DNA from: Bacteroidia bacterium
Lineage (GTDB): Bacteria; Bacteroidota; Bacteroidia; J057
Assembly (NCBI GenBank): GCA_030731845.1
Contig: JANQTF010000186.1
Location: 46,339 to 110,338 of the forward strand
Length of the DNA stretch: 64,000 nt
Direction: 5' to 3'
Positions 50,522 to 58,984 of the stretch are shown piece by piece. The notes beneath the pieces were generated by a model. The model was not told the origin of the DNA. It ran no database searches and saw nothing but the letters and a program-made list of their open reading frames with translations. How positions within the stretch are numbered: the first letter of the stretch is position 1; every line of letters starts with the position of its first letter. Position numbers and translations under genes: made by a program.

Positions 50522-53407
50522 ATGCTACGCAACTTTTCCCAATGCGAGAGGAGGCTTCTCTCCTGTTGTACCCTGATTTTCTTTCTGTGTTTCCCTTTCT
50601 CTGCGGGTTTTTCGCAAGTAAATCTACGAGGGAGCATCACCTCAAGTGAAGACAAATCCCCGTTGCAAGGGGCTACGGTCATTGTCGAAAATACGCGCCT
50701 TGGCGCCAATACAGATGAATCTGGACAATTTTCGTTAGCGATTCCTTCCTTTCCAGCTGTGTTGATTGTGTCCTACACTGGCTACAGCCAAATCCGGGTT
50801 CCTGTGGATGGCCCCACCAATACCCTTGAAATTAAGATGAGCCAGGAAGCCCTTGAGCTTGATGGGGTGGATATTATCGCCAAGGGAATGGGCGAGCGCT
50901 TGCAGCAGGATCCTAAATCAGTAGATGCCATGTCTATCCAGGGTATTCGCAACAATCCCTCAGAAAGCATTTTTGCGGGCCTTGGGACCATGAAAGGGGT
51001 GGATATTAATGGCAGTATTGGCTTCAAAGTCATCAACACTCGTGGATTTAACTCTGCAGCGCCGGTCCGTTCTCTTCAAATTATTGATGGCGTGGACAAC
51101 CAATCTCCGGGGCTCAATTTTTCTCTGGGTAATTTTCTCGGTGCTTCCGATCTCGATATTCAGCAGGTAGAAATCATTCAGGGGGCTAGCTCTGCCTACT
51201 ATGGTCCCAACGCCTTTAATGGAGTGATTAGCATGCAGACAATCAGCCCGTTTGAAACCACAAAACAGGGCTTTTCTGTGTCGCTAAAAGGCGGCGAGCG
51301 CAACCTTGGTGAAGTAGCCCTCCGCTATGCAAAGGGATTTGGCAACCGAAACGGGCAGCAGGTATTTGCCTTCAAGGTCAATGCCTATTACCTCACGGTC
51401 AATGACTGGGAGGCAAACAACCTCAATGAAGTAGATTCCTCTAATTCTAATCAGGTTGGGGTGAATAACTTTGGTGGCTATGATGCCGTGAATCGCTATG
51501 GCGACGAAAATCCTGTCAGAAGCGGCCGGGACAATACCAATCTTTCGGGGCAATTTGATTTTCCCGGGCTAGGAGTGTTTCACAGAACCGGATACAATGA
51601 GACTGACCTTGTGGATTATGGCACCTGGAATGCAAAACTTGGAGCGGCAGCTCACTGGCGAATCACCAAAGATCTTACCCTGATCGGAGCTTCCAATTTT
51701 GGTGGAGGTACCACCATATTACAAGGAGATAACCGATACAGCCTTAAAAACATCCGCTTTTTTCAGCATCGGGTAGAATTGAAGTACGCAGACCGCGGCT
51801 TCATCAGGGCCTATGCCACGCACGAAAATGCAGGAGACTCTTATGATGCGGTATTCACCGCCCTTCGCCTGCAAGACGGCACCAATGACGTGGACTGGAC
51901 CATTAACTATCGGGATACTTACCGAGGGTTTGTACCCAGAATACAAAAACTACCCGATTTTCCTAAGGAGCAGGTCATTTACGACCCTGTTACCATGACA
52001 GTTAGGTTTGTCTATGATTTTGAAAAGGCACAAGAGGTGATGGCGGCATATCCCGACAGCATTCAAAAATACCACCAATTGGCACGGCAGGTCGCAGATG
52101 CAGGAAGGCTTGTTCCCGGCACTCCAGAATTTCAGGCTGCATTCGACGACATTACCTCACGTAGCCTTTTGGATGGCGGCGGCACACGCCTCGTGGACCG
52201 CTCAGCCCTGTATCATATTCATGGAGAGTATTCTTTCAGGCCTACCTGGGCCAATATCACTGTAGGAGGCAACGTGAGGCAGTTTAGCCCGGTTACCGAA
52301 GGCACGATCTTTAGCGACACCCTTGCCATCACTGAGCGTAGCCTCCCAGACGGGAGCATTGTGCTGGACAGTGTCCGCACCAAAATTCTAAACCGCGAAT
52401 TCGGCATCTATGCGGGAATTCAAAAAAAGGTTTTGAATGATGCTGTGACGTTGAGCGCTACAGTTCGTCTTGATAAAAATCAGAACTTCTCCCCGCTTGT
52501 TTCACCTGCCCTCACTGCTGTTTGGGTGATGGACAAAAACAAAGAGGGATCGGATATTATCCGCGCTTCTTTTTCCTCGGCGATCAGAAACCCAACCCTG
52601 GCCGATCAATATCTTTATTATAACGTAGGCCGTGCCATCTTGATCGGCAATCTTGGGGGAGTAGATAGCCTGGTTGATATTGATTCATTTGGGATTTTTG
52701 ATTCTACATTGAATAGAAACGACCTTTCCTATTTCAATGTAGATCCCATCAGGCCCGAAGGAGTGCGGACTTTTGAGCTCGGCTACAGGGGATTTTGGTT
52801 TGATAACAGGGTCTATGTCGATGCTACTTATTACTACAGCTTCTACCGCGATTTTATTGGGTATAACCTTGGACTTGACCTCACATTCATCCCTGGGGTT
52901 GGAATCCCGTCCAATATTCAACCCTATCGTGTGGCGGCCAACGCAAGAGACATCGTGACGACCCAGGGAGTTACCATCGGGATGGATTACTACCTCACCC
53001 AGCGCGATGCAAACAACTTTAAACTCTCGGGCAATTATTCCTGGAACGTACTCAACACACAATCAGATGACCCCATTATCCCGGCATTCAACACCCCAGA
53101 ACACAAGTACAATCTTGGCTTTCATGGATTTGACCTCGCCCTTGGCAACTTCGATCAGCTAGGATTTTCTGTTAATTACAAATGGGTGGGTGGATTCCAG
53201 TTTGAAGGATCTCCACAGTTCACGGGCTTTGTTCCCTCCTACTTTATGGTTGATGCACAAATCAACAAACAACTCTCGATCAATGACGTCGATATGATGG
53301 TAAAACTTGGGGGCTCCAACCTTCTCAATAACAGGATTTTCCAGATCTACGGTGGGCCTACCATCGGGCGTCTGGTCTATCTTTCCGCTTTATTTGACCT
53401 CAATTAA
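50522..53407 (+). CDS. TonB-dependent outer-membrane receptor paired with a T9SS hydrolase-fold protein
   Basis: A 961-residue outer-membrane receptor. A signal peptide (FSAGFSQ cleavage, about residue 32) is followed by a carboxypeptidase-D-like domain (NLRGSITSSEDKSPLQGATVIVEN, about 34-120), a TonB plug (about 125-250, with IFAGLGTMKGVDINGSIG, QVEIIQGASSAYYGPNAFNGVISM) and a long beta-barrel that closes with IGRLVYLSALFDLN. It is not of the SusC type (no SusC motif, no SusD partner). The downstream neighbour, 44 bp away, encodes a surface hydrolase-fold protein, so the two are likely expressed together and may act on one substrate. It is divergent from the metal importer, and its promoter may be close enough to the metal operator to be affected. 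The substrate is unknown. Confidence 0.93.
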   Translation: MLRNFSQCERRLLSCCTLIFFLCFPFSAGFSQVNLRGSITSSEDKSPLQGATVIVENTRLGANTDESGQFSLAIPSFPAVLIVSYTGYSQIRVPVDGPTNTLEIKMSQEALELDGVDIIAKGMGERLQQDPKSVDAMSIQGIRNNPSESIFAGLGTMKGVDINGSIGFKVINTRGFNSAAPVRSLQIIDGVDNQSPGLNFSLGNFLGASDLDIQQVEIIQGASSAYYGPNAFNGVISMQTISPFETTKQGFSVSLKGGERNLGEVALRYAKGFGNRNGQQVFAFKVNAYYLTVNDWEANNLNEVDSSNSNQVGVNNFGGYDAVNRYGDENPVRSGRDNTNLSGQFDFPGLGVFHRTGYNETDLVDYGTWNAKLGAAAHWRITKDLTLIGASNFGGGTTILQGDNRYSLKNIRFFQHRVELKYADRGFIRAYATHENAGDSYDAVFTALRLQDGTNDVDWTINYRDTYRGFVPRIQKLPDFPKEQVIYDPVTMTVRFVYDFEKAQEVMAAYPDSIQKYHQLARQVADAGRLVPGTPEFQAAFDDITSRSLLDGGGTRLVDRSALYHIHGEYSFRPTWANITVGGNVRQFSPVTEGTIFSDTLAITERSLPDGSIVLDSVRTKILNREFGIYAGIQKKVLNDAVTLSATVRLDKNQNFSPLVSPALTAVWVMDKNKEGSDIIRASFSSAIRNPTLADQYLYYNVGRAILIGNLGGVDSLVDIDSFGIFDSTLNRNDLSYFNVDPIRPEGVRTFELGYRGFWFDNRVYVDATYYYSFYRDFIGYNLGLDLTFIPGVGIPSNIQPYRVAANARDIVTTQGVTIGMDYYLTQRDANNFKLSGNYSWNVLNTQSDDPIIPAFNTPEHKYNLGFHGFDLALGNFDQLGFSVNYKWVGGFQFEGSPQFTGFVPSYFMVDAQINKQLSINDVDMMVKLGGSNLLNNRIFQIYGGPTIGRLVYLSALFDLN

Positions 53408-53451
53408 GTTCACTTTTCCCACTTCCAGTTACATTTACCAAACCTTTTAAA

Positions 53452-55047
53452 ATGATGAAAAGGCTACAATTGTTTCTATTGGCATGTTTTGCGCTCACGC
53501 TTTCCGCAAATGCCCAGGTCCGCTATCTGGATCCCGTTTTTACTGATGTCACCGTACAATCCAACGAAAAATACGGCGAGAACATCCAGGTTCTTACCGG
53601 TGCTCCGGTAAAGGTTGATCTCAGGATGGATGTATATACCCCAACAGGTGATACTGAGACCCTCCGTCCTGTCGTGTTGCTATTTCACACAGGCAACTTT
53701 CTACCTGCTATCATCAACGGAGGTCCGTTTGGATCCAAGACAGATAGTGCTGTCGTCGAAATGTGTAATCAATTTGCACAGCGTGGCTACGTAGCTATGG
53801 GGGTTGGCTATCGCCTTGGCTGGAACCCTGTTTCCAGCGATGACAATGTGAGGAGAAGCACCATTCTTCAGGCCGCCTACCGTGGAATCCACGATTGTCG
53901 TGCTGCCATTCGCTATCTCAAAAAGAGCGTAGCCGAAGACGGAAATCCCTATGGTATCGACACCAGCATGATCGTAGTTGGAGGAATGGGCACTGGTGGC
54001 TACATTTCACTGGGGGCTGCTTTCCTGAGCGACTACAGCGAAGTGGCTACCCTCGCCAAGTTCATCAACTTGTCCAACTCACAGCCTTATGTGATCCCAC
54101 AGGTACACGGCAACATTGATGGAACCAACAACACCTTCATCCCGATTGATACAATGGGAACCATGGCTCCCTTCAACATTGCCAACTACCCTACCTACAG
54201 CTCCAGCTTTTCCATGGCCTTCCACCTTGGTGGCGCACTTGGCGACTCAAGCTGGGTGAATGATGGTGAAATGCCCGTGGTGTCTATCCACGCGCCTACC
54301 GATCCCTTTGCTCCTTTTGCCCTTGGAAACGTGATCGTACCAACGACCGGCGAAATTGTAATTGGAAATGCAGCAGGTGGAGGCCTGGTTCAAAAACGTC
54401 AAAATGCATTCGGCAACAATGACATTTGGGAGCAACAAGGATTCAACGATCCCGTTACCCTAAGCAGCAACTCCGATATGGAGGGTCTCTATGCTTTCAA
54501 TCCCCTGCCAGCCAAAGACGATACAGCCTGCTATCCATTTCCCGGCTTTCCAGCCACACAGGGATTGCCCGATGCAGGCCCATGGAACTGGTACAATGAG
54601 GCTACCTTCATTGCCACTTGGGACATTGTCAACCCTAGCCCCCCTTTTACTGGTGCCATGCAAAACTGTTCTTCTCTCCAGGGAAGCGACAACGATCCAG
54701 TACGGTCTCGTCTCTTCATTGACACTGCCATGCAGTATCTTGCCCCACGCATCATGTGGGCCACGGGCATCTTGCCTGTGACCAATATCGAAGATCTGAT
54801 CCTTGGCCGCAGCCTCAGCGTATTCCCAAATCCTGCCCGTGACATGATCAGAATCGAAACTGCTGATTTGGCTCATCCTATCCAGCAGGTTAGCATCATG
54901 GACCTCGCTGGCAGAACGGTGAGCAAGGAATCCAATATCCTTTCTGACAAAGTGACCATCTCAGTGTCTCACCTTCCTGCAGGGATCTACCTGCTCGAGG
55001 TCGCTGCAACCAAAGGTCGCCACACGCAGAAGATCGTGGTTGAGTAG
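53452..55047 (+). CDS. T9SS-secreted alpha/beta-hydrolase-fold protein lacking the catalytic serine
   Basis: A 531-residue secreted protein. It has a signal peptide (cleavage near ANAQ22), an esterase-like alpha/beta-hydrolase fold (about 45-400) and a C-terminal T9SS type A sorting domain (VFPNPARDMIRIET, end QKIVVE). The fold is recognisable by LRMDVYTPTGDTETLRPVVL, LFHTGNF at the oxyanion-hole position, the RGYVAMGVGYRLGW strand, and DCRAAIRYLKK before the elbow. The nucleophile elbow, normally Gly-x-Ser-x-Gly, is Gly178-Met-Gly180-Thr-Gly182, with Gly in place of Ser. A late His-containing VSIHAPTDPFAPF segment resembles the acid/His region. As written it should not be a serine hydrolase; it may bind a ligand for the TonB receptor upstream or use a different chemistry. 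Confidence 0.88.
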   Translation: MMKRLQLFLLACFALTLSANAQVRYLDPVFTDVTVQSNEKYGENIQVLTGAPVKVDLRMDVYTPTGDTETLRPVVLLFHTGNFLPAIINGGPFGSKTDSAVVEMCNQFAQRGYVAMGVGYRLGWNPVSSDDNVRRSTILQAAYRGIHDCRAAIRYLKKSVAEDGNPYGIDTSMIVVGGMGTGGYISLGAAFLSDYSEVATLAKFINLSNSQPYVIPQVHGNIDGTNNTFIPIDTMGTMAPFNIANYPTYSSSFSMAFHLGGALGDSSWVNDGEMPVVSIHAPTDPFAPFALGNVIVPTTGEIVIGNAAGGGLVQKRQNAFGNNDIWEQQGFNDPVTLSSNSDMEGLYAFNPLPAKDDTACYPFPGFPATQGLPDAGPWNWYNEATFIATWDIVNPSPPFTGAMQNCSSLQGSDNDPVRSRLFIDTAMQYLAPRIMWATGILPVTNIEDLILGRSLSVFPNPARDMIRIETADLAHPIQQVSIMDLAGRTVSKESNILSDKVTISVSHLPAGIYLLEVAATKGRHTQKIVVE

Positions 55048-55055
55048 CTCTTTCC

Positions 55056-55064
55056 TTATCCACA
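55056..55064 (+). other. Perfect DnaA-box 9-mer TTATCCACA
   Basis: A consensus DnaA box lies between the hydrolase stop and a bidirectional terminator, about 370 bp from the 3' end of dnaA. A single 9-mer match is expected about once in 130 kb per two strands, and one more occurs at 40850-40858. A cluster would be needed to call an origin, and none is visible here. Confidence 0.3.
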
Positions 55065-55070
55065 GAACAT

Positions 55071-55108
55071 AAACGGCCTGGTTTTTCGAAAGAAAAACCA
55101 GGCCGTTT
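55071..55108. terminator. Bidirectional terminator with a 17-bp perfect stem
   Basis: AAACGGCCTGGTTTTTC (55071-55087) pairs perfectly with GAAAAACCAGGCCGTTT (55092-55108) on a GAAA loop. It separates the hydrolase gene from the convergent small lipoprotein gene. On the minus strand the stem is followed by ATGTTCTGTGG, so it is stronger as a plus-strand terminator. Confidence 0.8.
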
Positions 55109-55123
55109 CTCTTACAAGTAGGG

Positions 55124-55300
55124 CTAGAGGCCTGCCTTACGCATGTTTTTGGCGCGCTGTTCCATCATGTACTCTCCATGTTTGGGGTGATTGCAGTTTT
55201 TGCGTGGGTCCCCCATCAATGCACGGCAAGAACTGAGCATCATCCCACTCAACAACAGGACGATCAGGGAGGCAGTAATAAATCGTAGATGTTTTTTCAT
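55124..55300 (-). CDS. Small lipoprotein (58 residues)
   Basis: A 58-residue protein read on the minus strand from ATG at 55300. It has a lipoprotein signal: MKKHLRFITASLIVLLLSG, then the lipobox LSSC with Cys25. The mature part (33 residues) is Cys/His/Lys-rich: MGDPRKNCNHPKHGEYMMEQ, then RAKNMRKAGL. The NCNHPKHGEYM stretch with one Cys and two His resembles a small metal-binding or cell-envelope peptide that is repeated in Bacteroidota lipoproteins, but I do not know its function. The frame is confirmed by the signal-lipobox-charged-tail pattern, and a neighbouring longer open frame on the same strand (55137-55325) lacks any such logic. It is transcribed away from dnaA. Confidence 0.75.
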   Translation of the reverse strand: MKKHLRFITASLIVLLLSGMMLSSCRALMGDPRKNCNHPKHGEYMMEQRAKNMRKAGL

Positions 55301-55435
55301 AGCAAGCGAATTTGAATGACAGCAAGTTATCAGCTTTTCTATTTCTATTGAAACAGAAAAGTCATAAAACCAATGAGTCCATCACGAAGGTTCGCGATGG
55401 ACTCATGATAACTTTTATGAGCAAAGGAAAAATTC

Positions 55436-56869
55436 TTATCCAAGTTCCAGTGAAATCCGCTTACGGATTTCAGATACATTTTGCTTGAACATTTTGTCGG
55501 TCTCCATGAGATCACTCACGGTCTGTAGAGCATGGATCACGGTACTGTGGTCTCTTCCTCCAAAATGAGTTCCGATAGATTTGAGGGAATTTCGGGTCAT
55601 CTCTTTGGCAAAAAACATGGCGATTTGTCTGGCCTGCACAATGTCTCGTTTGCGAGTTTTGCTCTTCATTTGCGCCACATCTATTTCCAGGTGATTGCCC
55701 ACAATCTCCTGGATCGACTCGATCGTGATTTCTCTGGCAACGGTGTCCACAAAATTTTGGAGCATGGCTCGCGCGAGATCCATATTCACATCCTTGCGAT
55801 TCAAGGAGCTTTGTGCAAGCAGGGAGATCATCGCCCCTTCCAGCTCACGGATGTTGGAATTGATGTTGTGGGAAATAAAATCTACGACTTCAATCGGGAG
55901 CTCAATACCATTTTGGTACATTTTGCTCATCAGAATCTGCTTACGGGTATCGTAGTCAGGCGTGGAAAGATGTGCACTCAGGCCCCATTTAAATCTCGAC
56001 AGAAGACGCTCTTCCATACCTTCGATGTCGTTGGGCGATCGATCTGAAGCCAGAACGATCTGCTTGCCAGACTGACGTAGGTGATTAAATACGTGGAAAA
56101 AGTTTTCCTGGGTTTTATCCTTTCCGGAGAGGAACTGAATATCATCCACAAGCAGCACATCGATCATCTGATAGAAGTTCATGAAATCATTCACCGTGCT
56201 TTTACGAACGGCTTCAATGAATTGACTGATAAATCTTTCAGAAGAAACATAGAGCACAGCTCTACGAGGCGTATTGGCTTTGATTTCGTTTCCAATGGCC
56301 TGAAGAAGGTGGGTTTTGCCCAAACCCACACCGCTATATATAAAAAGCGGATTGTAGGCCGTGACACCCGGCTTGCTCGCCACAGCATATCCAGCAGACC
56401 TTGCGAGGCGATTGCAATCGCCCTCAATGAAATTGCTGAATGTGTAGCTGCTATTGAGATTGGATTCAACCTCAAACTTTCTGATCCCAGGGATCACAAA
56501 AGGATTGGGGATTGGCCCAGAAGATTGGATGTGGTTGTTGAGACTACGGGAAGAAGATGCGTTGTGGGAAGAAGCAGGAATGCGAACCGAGGAAGGGTTA
56601 CCGGGTTGATTGTTGTCTATTACAATGGAATACTCTAAGCGACCAACTTCTCCCATGGTTTGCATAATGGCTTGTTTGAGGAGAGAAACGTAGTGTTCCT
56701 CCAGCCATTCATAGAAGAATTGACTCGGCACTTCGATGGTAAGAATATGATTATCGAGACGCAAAGGCTTGATTGGTTTAAACCAGGTTTCAAAGCTTTG
56801 TGGAGCGATTTCATTCCTTATCACTTGAAGACAAGCATCCCATATGTCAACGTGGTTTGTTGCCATCAT
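55436..56869 (-). CDS. dnaA: Chromosomal replication initiator DnaA
   Basis: A 477-residue DnaA. The start at 56869 (or the next Met at 56866) places DIWDACLQVIRNEI at the normal N-terminal position of domain I. A proline/serine-rich domain II follows, then the AAA+ domain: Walker A GVGLGKTHLLQAIGNE, Walker B VLLVDDIQFLSG, and the Arg-containing sensor region. The C-terminal DnaA-box-binding domain IV ends with the signature GGRDHSTVIHA. DnaA binds DnaA boxes at the origin and melts DNA. The gene is not preceded by a visible DnaA-box cluster, and the DNA upstream (56870-57307) is AT-rich. Confidence 0.98.
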   Translation of the reverse strand: MMATNHVDIWDACLQVIRNEIAPQSFETWFKPIKPLRLDNHILTIEVPSQFFYEWLEEHYVSLLKQAIMQTMGEVGRLEYSIVIDNNQPGNPSSVRIPASSHNASSSRSLNNHIQSSGPIPNPFVIPGIRKFEVESNLNSSYTFSNFIEGDCNRLARSAGYAVASKPGVTAYNPLFIYSGVGLGKTHLLQAIGNEIKANTPRRAVLYVSSERFISQFIEAVRKSTVNDFMNFYQMIDVLLVDDIQFLSGKDKTQENFFHVFNHLRQSGKQIVLASDRSPNDIEGMEERLLSRFKWGLSAHLSTPDYDTRKQILMSKMYQNGIELPIEVVDFISHNINSNIRELEGAMISLLAQSSLNRKDVNMDLARAMLQNFVDTVAREITIESIQEIVGNHLEIDVAQMKSKTRKRDIVQARQIAMFFAKEMTRNSLKSIGTHFGGRDHSTVIHALQTVSDLMETDKMFKQNVSEIRKRISLELG

Positions 56870-57307
56870 TCTAGCTAATACTGTTTGCAATGAATTCCTC
56901 GATTGAAAAAACAGCACCCCTGTTTTCAGAAGCGCAGGATTAAAGCTCTTGAAAAAATAATGAAAAAAAAACTTGACTAAATCAGGCGTTTTTCGGGATA
57001 AGAAAAAAAATATAACAAATTGATTTTCAAGTGATTACATCAGAATCCCCCAAAACAGGCTCCTACACCGTTAGATCTGTTTTTTTGGGTTTTCGTAATG
57101 AATTTTAACTATCTGGTAATGCTTTCATAATCAGCTGAGTAGTGAAAATTGCTGGCAGTATCTGGGTTTTCGGTTTTATGAAAAAAAAATAGTTGCCTTA
57201 ACAAGTATTTGGATTTTCGCAGCGAATACCATGCGCTTTTGGTCAATATTTTTGTCGGCATTCCGGAACCGTTTACTGAAATATGCCCGATACCCATGCT
57301 AAGGGTT
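56870..57307. other. AT-rich 438-bp stretch upstream of dnaA
   Basis: No gene is visible. The segment contains A-runs at 56960-57010 and 57180-57190, and is flanked by dnaA and a conserved small gene on the same strand. It is a likely home of the dnaA promoter and possibly of an unwinding element, but I find no TTATCCACA or near-match in it, so an origin is not supported by the sequence seen. Confidence 0.45.
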
Positions 57308-57871
57308 TTATTCTTTGCTTTTGGTTGAGATATTTTGACCCAAGAGCAGCCTTTGGGCATCTCTCTTTAACATAAGCATGGCTGGAAGTGTGATGGGTTG
57401 CTCCTGTTGGGTCCACATTTCCCAGATCATCCGATTCAAATCAGGGCCTTTTGCGCCCTCCGGCAGAGCTTTGAGCGATTCCATAATCATTCCTCTCACA
57501 GCGACTTGTGTTCTCACCACCTGCTCCCAGGTTTCGGGAATGATGTAGAGTTGCTGAGCAAGATTATGACCAAACTCTTCCTGTATGTCTTGGTCAAGCA
57601 ATTTCGCATACTGTCTGGCACTGAGGCCTGCCGACTGAATCCGGCTGAGCAATTGATCAGGTTCTAACCTCGCCAAAAATAATAGCGCTCGCTCACACGC
57701 GTGGAAAAAGAGATTCGCCTGCTCCTTCCCAATCGATTGCTTCATGGCAGCCTCTATTTCCAGTTTTCGCTCCTCTGCCCTACTTTGCTGCATCATGCGG
57801 ATAGCAAGAAGCACCAAACCGGCTGGCAACACATATTTTAATACTTCAACGAAAAGGGATGCAATTTCCAT
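57308..57871 (-). CDS. Conserved membrane-anchored protein of unknown function (Bacteroidota)
   Basis: A 187-residue protein with a single N-terminal membrane helix (about 5-25, LFVEVLKYVLPAGLVLLAIRM) followed by a helical soluble domain with an EAAMKQSIGKEQANLFFHACERALLFLARLEP stretch and, near the C-terminus, PITLPAMLMLKRDAQRLL. Topology is N-out, C-in or the reverse; no catalytic motif is seen. The protein belongs to a conserved family of Bacteroidota that I know only as hypothetical. It is next to dnaA and on the same strand, but a 438-bp gap separates them. Confidence 0.8.
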   Translation of the reverse strand: MEIASLFVEVLKYVLPAGLVLLAIRMMQQSRAEERKLEIEAAMKQSIGKEQANLFFHACERALLFLARLEPDQLLSRIQSAGLSARQYAKLLDQDIQEEFGHNLAQQLYIIPETWEQVVRTQVAVRGMIMESLKALPEGAKGPDLNRMIWEMWTQQEQPITLPAMLMLKRDAQRLLLGQNISTKSKE

Positions 57872-57953
57872 AAGATTTTCTGTTTTTCAACTAATGGCCG
57901 AACCAGTGCCATGTCAAAGGTATAATAAATGAAGTCAATTTGGTTACCACCTG

Positions 57954-58445
57954 TCAGGTGTCTAGCCCTGCCCATCGGCAACTTTGTTCATAAGTTTCCT
58001 GATCTATTTGGTGTCCGAGCCATTGACACATCATTACCCGCTGCGATAGCCCTTCGCGCTCCCGCGTGGCCAACCAGGCCCAGGATTTCTGTGGATCTAC
58101 GATTTCGTCCATTGCTCCAAGTATAATATGACGACGCTGACAACGTAATTCTTGGAGTGAAACTTGCTTTAGTCCCGGAATTTCGAGCGCAATGGCAGGA
58201 TTAAAAAACAACCCTTCAATCCCCAGATCTTCTCCAAGCCAAAAGCCGAGTCTTCCCCCTAGCGAACTGCCAATCAGGTAATCTACCTGATGATCAATGG
58301 CTTCCGACCGAAGCTCCCAATAGGCGCCAGGGGTTGTGCGGTAGTCTATATGAAGCGCCCGCACCTTGTGCCCTCGTGCTTCGAGCCAGTCAATCCGCCC
58401 GGCATGTGGGGCGCTGTCGAGGCCGTGTATATAAAGGATGTTCAT
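57954..58445 (-). CDS. YqiA-like alpha/beta-hydrolase (predicted esterase)
   Basis: A 163-residue small alpha/beta-hydrolase of the UPF0227/YqiA type. The start at 58445 gives the family N-terminus NILYIHGLDSAPHAGR, with HGL at the oxyanion position. The nucleophile elbow GSSLGG places Ser61 at the catalytic site; the acid residue is Asp in GAMDEIVDP and the His is in QWLGHQI, all intact. YqiA from E. coli hydrolyses short acyl esters and CoA thioesters; the natural substrate is unclear. It is compact, like its family, and lies alone between two small genes. Confidence 0.88.
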   Translation of the reverse strand: MNILYIHGLDSAPHAGRIDWLEARGHKVRALHIDYRTTPGAYWELRSEAIDHQVDYLIGSSLGGRLGFWLGEDLGIEGLFFNPAIALEIPGLKQVSLQELRCQRRHIILGAMDEIVDPQKSWAWLATREREGLSQRVMMCQWLGHQIDQETYEQSCRWAGLDT

Positions 58446-58495
58446 AGTGGCTTGCAATCTGTGAAAACATCTGTATTTTGACCAAAAAAGCTGGT

Positions 58496-58978
58496 ATGAG
58501 ATTCCTCTTCCTCTCTGTTTTTTCTTTGCTCCTCATGGCCCAGGCCTGTCAGGACCAGGCCGGATCAGCACTCCGCAGGAGTGATATCGCCAGATCATGG
58601 ATGAAGGATCGCCCCGATTCGGTCGTCATGTGGATGAGGCACTCCACCTTTGATCCTTACGAAAAAGGTCATGCCTACCCCGCCGATGAAGGCAATCCAG
58701 AATATCTAGAACTCGCTCAAAACGGTATATTTCATGAGCATGACTCCGTAAACCAGAGTTTTGGACAGTGGTTTATCAACTCCGTCGATAGCTCTCTTTC
58801 CCTACGGTACGAAATAAGGAATGGACAACTCATCACACCTGATGTGGCCCCACGCTCTGGGCGTCATGTGTATGTGCTAAGGAAAATGTCAAGCGATAGC
58901 CTGATTCTTGAAACACAGGGCCGTCACGGAATGCTTGTCATCACCTATGTTCCAGTCAATCACACCCCCAGCGAATAA
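58496..58978 (+). CDS. Small lipoprotein of unknown function upstream of meaB
   Basis: A 160-residue lipoprotein. The start at 58496 gives the signal MRFLFLSVFSLLLMAQAC with Cys18 at the lipobox; a TTG at 58478 would add six residues. The mature part has features of the lipocalin-like/DUF4923 class: a first segment with IARSWMKDRPDSVVMWMRHSTFDPY, central YLELAQNGIFHEHDSVNQSF, then a C-terminal strand pattern VYVLRKMSSDSLILE. Such proteins bind small hydrophobic ligands or act in envelope stress. It ends 6 bp before meaB and so may be cotranscribed. Confidence 0.78.
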   Translation: MRFLFLSVFSLLLMAQACQDQAGSALRRSDIARSWMKDRPDSVVMWMRHSTFDPYEKGHAYPADEGNPEYLELAQNGIFHEHDSVNQSFGQWFINSVDSSLSLRYEIRNGQLITPDVAPRSGRHVYVLRKMSSDSLILETQGRHGMLVITYVPVNHTPSE

Positions 58979-58984
58979 CCGGGC

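Noticed and set aside
55137..55325. 62-codon open frame on the minus strand
   Set aside because: It overlaps, out of frame, the small lipoprotein gene at 55124-55300, which has a proper signal and lipobox; this one does not.
56870..57307. Replication origin upstream of dnaA
   Set aside because: AT-rich, but I find no DnaA-box cluster; Bacteroidota origins are often not next to dnaA.
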